From assembly GCA_933822405.4 (NCBI GenBank), contig CAKOGP040001973.1:1-12297 (forward strand): a stretch of 12,297 nucleotides of DNA, written 5' to 3'. How positions within the stretch are numbered: position 1 is the first letter of the stretch; every line of letters starts with the position of its first letter. This DNA is from Cylindrotheca closterium. Lineage: Eukaryota > Bacillariophyta > Bacillariophyceae > Bacillariales > Bacillariaceae. A model generated the notes under the pieces. It made no database searches. It had not been told where the DNA came from and saw only the letters and a list, made by a program, of their open reading frames with translations. Shown piece after piece: positions 7,082-12,297 of the stretch. The position numbers and the translations under genes were made by a program.

Positions 7082-9202
7082 ATGACGGAGCAGAAAAAGA
7101 AATCCGGATCATCGGCGAAATCCACATCTAGTTCTTCATCGCAGTCGAATATTCGAGTGGTGGCTCGTATACGACCACTCGCGAAGTATGAGCTGGAAAA
7201 TGGAAGCAAGCAAATTGTGAATTCGCTGCCGTCACTTCTCGGAAGCTCACCAGCGACGGGGCCAACAACGGAACCAGAGGTTTTGGAAGTGAAGCCACCA
7301 AATGCAGAAAAGAGATGGTTTGAAGTAGACGCTGTCTTTGATGGGATTTCGACGCAACGGGATGTCTATGTGAAGTCAGGTGCACAACAAGCAGTCTGCC
7401 AAGACATCTTCAAAGGATTCAATTGTACAATTCTCGCCTACGGCCAAACAGGCTCTGGAAAAACGTTTTCCATGGGAACTGCTGCCGGATCGACTGAAAT
7501 AACAGAAAATGATGGAATTATTCCACGCGCAACTGCCGATCTTTTCAGAATGATCGATGAAAGATGTGACGGGAACGCACAAGTTGAGCTGTCATACCTG
7601 GAGATTTACAACGAGGAAATCCGAGATTTGATGGTTGACGACGAGACTGGAGGCAAAGATCTCCGAGTTCGTGAAACGCTCAATGGAGAAGTATACGTGA
7701 GTGGCTTGCAGTCCCTACCTGTAGCGAATCCTCAAGAGATTGGAAAATGCATGGAAGATGCTTCGAAGCGTCGTGTTGTAGCATCTACAAAGATGAATGC
7801 CGTCTCTAGTCGGAGTCATGCTATCTGTGCATTGAAAGTGAAGGGAGTACTGGAGGATTCAACCAAATTCCACGCAAAACTTACGTTGGTCGATTTAGCA
7901 GGAAGTGAACGTATAAAGAAAACAGGTGCACAAGGAAGTCGACAAAAGGAAGGAATCAACATCAACAAAGGTCTTTTCATCCTGGGTCAAGTTGTGAGCG
8001 CTCTTGCAGAACAGCGCCCCAAATATAAACGCAAGCCTCCGTACCGTGATTCAAAGCTCACTCGATTGTTACAGGATTCACTTGGAGGCAACTCGAGGAC
8101 GATAATGTTGGCATGTGTCAGTCCCGCCGATTTCAATCTTGACGAGACGGTCAACACCCTTCGCTATGCCACAAGTGCAAGAAATATCAAGAACAGCGCG
8201 ACAAGAAATGTCATCAAGACAATATCTCCAGAAGAGGCGGCCAAGTTGCAAAGAGAGAATCAATTACTCCAGGCTCAGGTCAAGGAATTGCAAGAAACAA
8301 TTCAAAGAATGGCACAAGATGCTTCGCCCTCAATGGCTTCGGCAGATACTGACAGCGATGATGACATGGACATCGAACTAGTAGAAAACAAGGCAGAAGC
8401 AAAAAGAATTCGCGACCTTGAGAGTGAGGTCAAACAATTGAAAGCTGCATTGAACAAAAAAGGTGGAGCCCGTGAGATATCGCAATCTATGGCCGACAAC
8501 GCAATTGTTGTCCCTGAGCTTAATAAGAAAGTAGCAACACTGGAAGAGGAGCTCAAGATGAAGGAAGAGTTGGAAGAAGAAAATATCATATTGAGGCAAG
8601 AGCTCGAGGAAGTTAAAGCGGATGCGCAGTCTGCACGTGTCGCGGCAAACAAGATGAGCAAAATAATGGATCAGCTCAGAGAGTTGAAGGGAGAAGAGAT
8701 TGATAAAAAGCGAATGGAACACGATCATATCAAGGTCGAGGAGGCGTGGGTTAGTTTCGTCTTCCAAGTGCTCGAGACAAACAAGGAGCAAATGCAGAAG
8801 CTTCGGGATGACTTCTACTTGGTTGCACGAGTTGTTGAAAGCCCCGATGTTCTAATACCAGCGAAAAGTAACAGCAAATGGTGGCAAAGACTAGGGAATA
8901 AGGAGGAGGAGGGAGGTCCGCCAGAAATGACAGTTGACCCAGAAATGCGACAACAACTGCTATCAGAACATATACAGTTCTTCAATGAAAAGTTGCTAGA
9001 AGTTGAAAACGATATTGCGACAGAATCTGAATCCCTTGGATCGATAAGGGACTCGCTGAGGCAACAAAGAGATCGCCTCGAAATTGAGATTGGTAGTCAC
9101 CAGTTCGAAAAGGATTCGTTGGATAAAAATGACAATGATCTCCTTGAACAACTGACAGCATTACTTATCGGTCCAGTGAAGAATCTTGGAGATTTTGCGT
9201 GA
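7082..9202 (+). CDS. Kinesin motor protein, kinesin-4-like, N-terminal motor and short coiled-coil tail
   Basis: A single exon encodes 706 aa. The N-terminal motor spans about residues 23-370: NIRVVARIRPL, P-loop GQTGSGKT (121-128), switch I NAVSSRSHAI (239-248), switch II DLAGSE (271-276), and YRDSKLTRLLQDSLGGNS (321-338). All nucleotide-binding motifs are intact. The strings GININKGL and RYATSARNIKN resemble kinesin-4 (KIF4/KIF21/KIF27) more than other groups. A neck and broken coiled coil follow (about 383-412, 437-460, 478-550 and 622-692), with an acidic patch DTDSDDDMD at 422-430. Motors of this form walk toward microtubule plus ends, and kinesin-4 members act on spindles, chromosomes or cilia. 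The protein is short for kinesin-4 and lacks a Cys-rich tail or WD repeats, so its cargo is unknown. The start is the first ATG of the frame. No intron is needed. Confidence 0.93.
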   Translation: MTEQKKKSGSSAKSTSSSSSQSNIRVVARIRPLAKYELENGSKQIVNSLPSLLGSSPATGPTTEPEVLEVKPPNAEKRWFEVDAVFDGISTQRDVYVKSGAQQAVCQDIFKGFNCTILAYGQTGSGKTFSMGTAAGSTEITENDGIIPRATADLFRMIDERCDGNAQVELSYLEIYNEEIRDLMVDDETGGKDLRVRETLNGEVYVSGLQSLPVANPQEIGKCMEDASKRRVVASTKMNAVSSRSHAICALKVKGVLEDSTKFHAKLTLVDLAGSERIKKTGAQGSRQKEGININKGLFILGQVVSALAEQRPKYKRKPPYRDSKLTRLLQDSLGGNSRTIMLACVSPADFNLDETVNTLRYATSARNIKNSATRNVIKTISPEEAAKLQRENQLLQAQVKELQETIQRMAQDASPSMASADTDSDDDMDIELVENKAEAKRIRDLESEVKQLKAALNKKGGAREISQSMADNAIVVPELNKKVATLEEELKMKEELEEENIILRQELEEVKADAQSARVAANKMSKIMDQLRELKGEEIDKKRMEHDHIKVEEAWVSFVFQVLETNKEQMQKLRDDFYLVARVVESPDVLIPAKSNSKWWQRLGNKEEEGGPPEMTVDPEMRQQLLSEHIQFFNEKLLEVENDIATESESLGSIRDSLRQQRDRLEIEIGSHQFEKDSLDKNDNDLLEQLTALLIGPVKNLGDFA

Positions 9203-9994
9203 TCTACCCAAGGAACGATCGGTTTCTGTTTCTCCAAGCTAACTTTCAGAATATCTTTTACCAACATTATTGTATTGACGAAATTAGGACTACTTACAGA
9301 CAAAATTACATATTACTTTTAGTTGCATATGGTTTTAAATCTCCCTTCGACTCCCATCCCATTGAACTGTATTTTTTGGCGACGCTGACTTCGCCGGTCC
9401 TCTAATTATTCAACAACTGGTAGAGACCGACTTTAAAAATCTTTCAAATGGACGACGTCCATAGCCATACTGTATATATGGTGGCACTTGTAAATCACCA
9501 CATATTTCCTGGTAGTATTTTAAATAGTGACTGTGGCGAACCAAATTATCTTGGTTGGGTATTTCTCCTTTTCAATGCTACCTTCCGAATTGATGGAACT
9601 TAAATTTGCCAGCGTTGTTCAATTTCACACTTCAATTGGGACTCCAAGGACTGGAAATAACCATCGCTGCTGGTTTCAATCTAGGTTTGTCACCGTCAAT
9701 TCCACTTTGGCCGACCAATGGCCCATCAGTATACCAAAAAAGGGGTAAATAGGAGCCATCGATAAGACTGTTCGAACGGTTGCGCATCTTTCGATTTGTG
9801 CAAAATTAGCACATTTCTGATTTTCAGAATAGCCGGAAGAATGCAAAGATAGTTTTTGGAAGATCCCATTGCAGTCATCGAAAAGCTATATGATATTGCA
9901 AGTGCTTCACATACTGATTTCATGCTCTCTTCCGCTTTGTTTAAATCGAGACCTGTAAAAAACCATCATTGGGATAGTGAATTGCGATAGTGAA
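9203..9994. other. Intergenic region between convergent kinesin and unknown-protein genes
   Basis: This 792-nt stretch is AT-rich and has no ATG-started frame with recognisable content; a frame at 9527-9748 starts only from GTG. It must carry the 3' UTRs of both neighbours. A near-palindrome ATGGACG-a-CGTCCAT lies at 9448-9462, and a 10-nt direct repeat GATAGTGAAT occurs at 9973-9982 and 9986-9995, the second copy touching the stop codon of the minus-strand gene. I see no RNA gene. Confidence 0.55.
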
Positions 9995-11395
9995 TCAATA
10001 CTTTCCTGATGCTGCCAAGCTGGCTTCCCACGAAGCCTTCCTTGTAAGTCCTTGTCTCTTTTCGATTTTCTTCTGCCGTCTATCCTCTTCGTATTCCTTC
10101 TTTGTTCCTGGAATTGGAACAATACCAAGAAGCTTCATCTTCTCTTTCTTTCTCGGATCGTTTTCTGTAAGAATGGATTCGTCCTCCCGATGGTCTTGGC
10201 CATCTAACCCAAGACGAACAAGATTAGAGCCGCATAGATCAAATTCAACCCGGATTCTCTGGCACTTACCATTCATTCCATTCGTGTTGTCTGCGAGCTT
10301 AATCACACCCATGGAGCTTTGGGAAGGCATTCGGACTACCTGCTTCTCGACCTCCCTTTTCTTCGTCTTAATTGTCACAGCCTCTTTCAACATCTTTCCA
10401 TCCAATGTTGCAGTTGCGACTCCAGCCTTTACAGTTCGTTTGGTTGTTGCTAGAGCAACCCTTCCAGTCATTTTCGTCGTCTTGCCGACGAGCTTTGTTG
10501 TCTTCATGACGCCACCAGTGGTAGCTTTCGCTGTCTTCTTCACCAATGCTTTACTCTTTCCGAGCAACTTTCTGTTCTGTTTCTTTTCTCGTCGCGCGAT
10601 TTCTTGCTCTCGTATTCTTCTTGCAATGAGCTCATCAGAGAACGCTCTATCCTGAGCAGATAATTGGGAGCCTTTAGCAATCTCAACATATGCGTCACGG
10701 ATTTTATCTGGCTCGTATGTACCGATATCCCATTGCCGACTTTGTTCGTTCCACACAGCCTCGACAGCACTGTCTTTCATCACTTTCACCTTCATTGCAC
10801 CCATTTGTGTCCACGCCTCCAATCCCCTCGATTCAATTGGTTTCATCTTTTTGTCTACTTTCCCGAGTTCCTTGCGACGTTCCTCCACTTTTTCCGCAGT
10901 TTTGCGAGCTAGGAGCACCATCTTGTCGTAATCTTCGCGTTTGTACCAAGCCTTGTTTATTTCATGTCCTGTATAATCGTTGATATGAAGAATTGTCTGC
11001 ATTTCATCGAACTCGTCAAATCGAATTGTAGTCTTCCTGGGAGGTAAATGGTACGGAGAATCGGCTTCCATGTCGTCATCATCAATTATTTCTTCGTCGT
11101 AGTAGGAGGACTCATCTAAGACTTCCTCCATATAACTTCCATGTGACGAAACAGAGTTCTGGCGGTTTTCAGATTGTTGCTGTTGTTTCTTCTTCGCTTC
11201 TGCGTTCGACGCCGCAATCCAGATATTTTGACTGGACGTTGAGTTTGATGTAGCGGGACTTTGTTGGATTGGTTCCTTCGAACCTTTCTTCAACTCTTCG
11301 TCGCCCAGCTGTCTGAAGACAGGGGGCGGTTTTTCGACATTTACTGTTTTCCTCGTGCTCTTCGGAGACTTGCCAATCTTTTTGAGAAGCCCCAT
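9995..11395 (-). CDS. Protein of unknown function, charged, with 11-residue Lys/Thr repeats
   Basis: A single exon encodes 466 aa. The start is the first ATG (MGLLKKIGKS); the frame extends five codons upstream only to a GTG. In order: a basic N-terminus; a Gln/Ser-rich linker with KKKQQQQ at 68-74; an acidic patch around 90-112 (DEEIIDDDDMEAD); a segment of about 122-270 with RFDEFDE, AWYKREDYDKM, RGLEAW and WNEQSRQWD; a Lys/Thr/Gly-rich stretch at 287-352 with 11-residue periodicity; and a basic C-terminus ending in RKASWEASLAASGKY. The middle segment recalls uncharacterised proteins I associate with diatom genomes, which share WY...DY and RGLE motifs, but I know no function for them. There is no signal peptide or membrane segment, so a cytosolic or nuclear place is likeliest. 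The gene is convergent with the kinesin gene. A full-length antisense frame over 9990-10655 is a shadow. Confidence 0.8.
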   Translation of the reverse strand: MGLLKKIGKSPKSTRKTVNVEKPPPVFRQLGDEELKKGSKEPIQQSPATSNSTSSQNIWIAASNAEAKKKQQQQSENRQNSVSSHGSYMEEVLDESSYYDEEIIDDDDMEADSPYHLPPRKTTIRFDEFDEMQTILHINDYTGHEINKAWYKREDYDKMVLLARKTAEKVEERRKELGKVDKKMKPIESRGLEAWTQMGAMKVKVMKDSAVEAVWNEQSRQWDIGTYEPDKIRDAYVEIAKGSQLSAQDRAFSDELIARRIREQEIARREKKQNRKLLGKSKALVKKTAKATTGGVMKTTKLVGKTTKMTGRVALATTKRTVKAGVATATLDGKMLKEAVTIKTKKREVEKQVVRMPSQSSMGVIKLADNTNGMNGKCQRIRVEFDLCGSNLVRLGLDGQDHREDESILTENDPRKKEKMKLLGIVPIPGTKKEYEEDRRQKKIEKRQGLTRKASWEASLAASGKY

Positions 11396-11694
11396 TGCTT
11401 CGAACAGCACCGCCCCTTTCCTTCGTTGTCTTTTGGCTCCTGGCGCTATTCAAATGCTATTCAAATCTCTATATTCATGCTTTGGCTACTTGGTGTGTCA
11501 CGAATATGTTTCTCTTGCAGTCGGGTCTTGGATGACCTGAGACCGATCATTCGGAACCTGCTGTTCGTCCATCGTTCGTATACAGGGTTAGAAAGTACTG
11601 AAATAGTAGGCACAGTAGGGTTCAGGTGGTACCTGTACCATCATCATGCTGTACAGTAGAGCAGTATTCTGTCTTCTAGATGTTATGATATCAT
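11396..11694. promoter_or_regulatory. Upstream region of the 466-aa unknown protein
   Basis: No gene is supported on either strand. It should contain the promoter of the minus-strand gene. It holds the inverted repeat TGGTAC-ct-GTACCA (11627-11640) and the perfect 8-bp palindrome CTGTACAG (11649-11656), a second GTAC cluster resembling the one before the kinesin gene. Confidence 0.4.
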
Positions 11695-11991
11695 ATGCTC
11701 CACAAGATGAAACCAAGACAAAACTATGTAGCACTGATCCTATTTCTTATTTCATATCATGACCTCTGGCGTATGCAGATTCGGCAAAACAACTGGATGA
11801 TGTCAACGTGGAGGAGAGGTCTGAGCAGTTATCTCGATCCAAAGAGAAATTTATTTGACTATGCAGTTGGGGCTAAGCGAAAGCAATTTGTCTCGCTTTA
11901 TGACAAGACTCTCCAAATAACTGGTGATGGATTTGGTACCTCATTCCAAGATACTGCCAAGCAGTTGAGCTATGTTTGGCTTGTTGCATGA
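11695..11991 (+). CDS. Doubtful small ORF, 98 aa, unknown
   Basis: An ATG-started frame of 98 codons ends at TGA. It has a short hydrophobic run near the N-terminus (YVALILFLISY, about residues 11-21) followed by a basic, Trp/Tyr-containing part (MSTWRRGLSSYLDPKRNLFDYAVGAKR). I recognise no family. It could be a small membrane or secreted protein, a terminal exon of a gene whose earlier exons I cannot define, a decayed fragment, or chance. It sits alone, with no neighbour giving a clue. Confidence 0.25.
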   Translation: MLHKMKPRQNYVALILFLISYHDLWRMQIRQNNWMMSTWRRGLSSYLDPKRNLFDYAVGAKRKQFVSLYDKTLQITGDGFGTSFQDTAKQLSYVWLVA

Positions 11992-12297
11992 TTACCAGTG
12001 TTACTTTTCAATGTAATCCTACGGATTACCAGGCGCCGCCTCCACTTCATGACTTGAGGTCTAGAGTGATTGGCCTAGGATGATTGCATACTACAAATTT
12101 GTACCAAACGAGATTATGCCAGCCCTCCATACGTAAGTAAGAGATGTAAGTTTGGCATCGTAAGCTTGGTTGTTAGAATAAAGCAAAATGTGCTCTATCG
12201 TGAGTGCTTTTAGCGCTCAGAACAAACTCTCTGCAATCTAAATTCGTAATCAACTGTACAACACTTTCACGACAATAGTTCTCCTGTGTCTAGGTAT
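11992..12297. other. Downstream non-coding end of the window with two hairpins
   Basis: No gene is visible. Two short hairpins are present: GTAATCC-TAC-GGATTAC at 12013-12029 (perfect 7-bp stem) and TGAGTGCT-TTT-AGCGCTCA at 12201-12219 (8-bp stem with one G-T pair). The first lies 22 nt after the stop of the small ORF. Either may be chance. Confidence 0.4.

Noticed and set aside
9527..9748. 73-codon plus-strand frame
   Set aside because: It starts from GTG in a eukaryotic setting and has no recognisable content.
9990..10655. Plus-strand 221-codon frame rich in Phe, Ser and Val
   Set aside because: It is the antisense shadow of the minus-strand 466-aa gene and lacks any domain pattern.
11261..11659. 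Plus-strand 132-codon frame
   Set aside because: It overlaps the 5' part of the minus-strand gene and its upstream DNA and shows no family features.

Overview
The window looks like nuclear DNA from a photosynthetic stramenopile, most likely a diatom. Three lines support this. Two proteins (M16 peptidase, CPP1-like) begin with a signal peptide whose predicted cleavage site is followed by Phe, the pattern of diatom plastid presequences, and a third (CK2 beta-like) is compatible with it. Genes carry few, short GT-AG introns (62-227 nt). One gene encodes a plastid CPP1/DUF3353 protein. No rRNA, tRNA, transposon or CRISPR array was found. The species cannot be named from the sequence alone.

Layout. 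1-702 is upstream DNA without a convincing gene. 703-3791 (+) is a three-exon, 921-aa M16 (pitrilysin/insulysin-like) zinc metallopeptidase with an intact HxxEH motif and a presequence that includes a twin-arginine motif. Tail to tail with it, 44 nt away, 3836-5325 (-) is a two-exon, 475-aa divergent casein kinase 2 regulatory (beta) subunit with a signal-like N-terminus and two insertions. Head to head with that, across a 260-nt shared promoter region, 5586-6622 (+) is a two-exon, 306-aa CPP1-like plastid membrane protein. 7082-9202 (+) is an intronless 706-aa kinesin, closest in motif pattern to the kinesin-4 group. 9203-9994 is non-coding. 9995-11395 (-) is a 466-aa protein of unknown function with a charged N-terminal half and a Lys/Thr-rich stretch of 11-residue repeats. 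11396-12297 has only one doubtful small ORF and several short palindromes.

The genes do not form a pathway. Three neighbours carry likely or possible plastid-targeting presequences, but that may be coincidence. The most unusual structure is the first intron of the M16 gene. It consists of three head-to-tail GT...AG modules, each ending in AG directly followed by GTGAGC. The duplicated unit contains the intron's 3' end together with the first ~23 nt of exon 2. The second intron of the same gene shares the first 12 nt and the branch-point region with these modules, which suggests related introns spread or were copied here.
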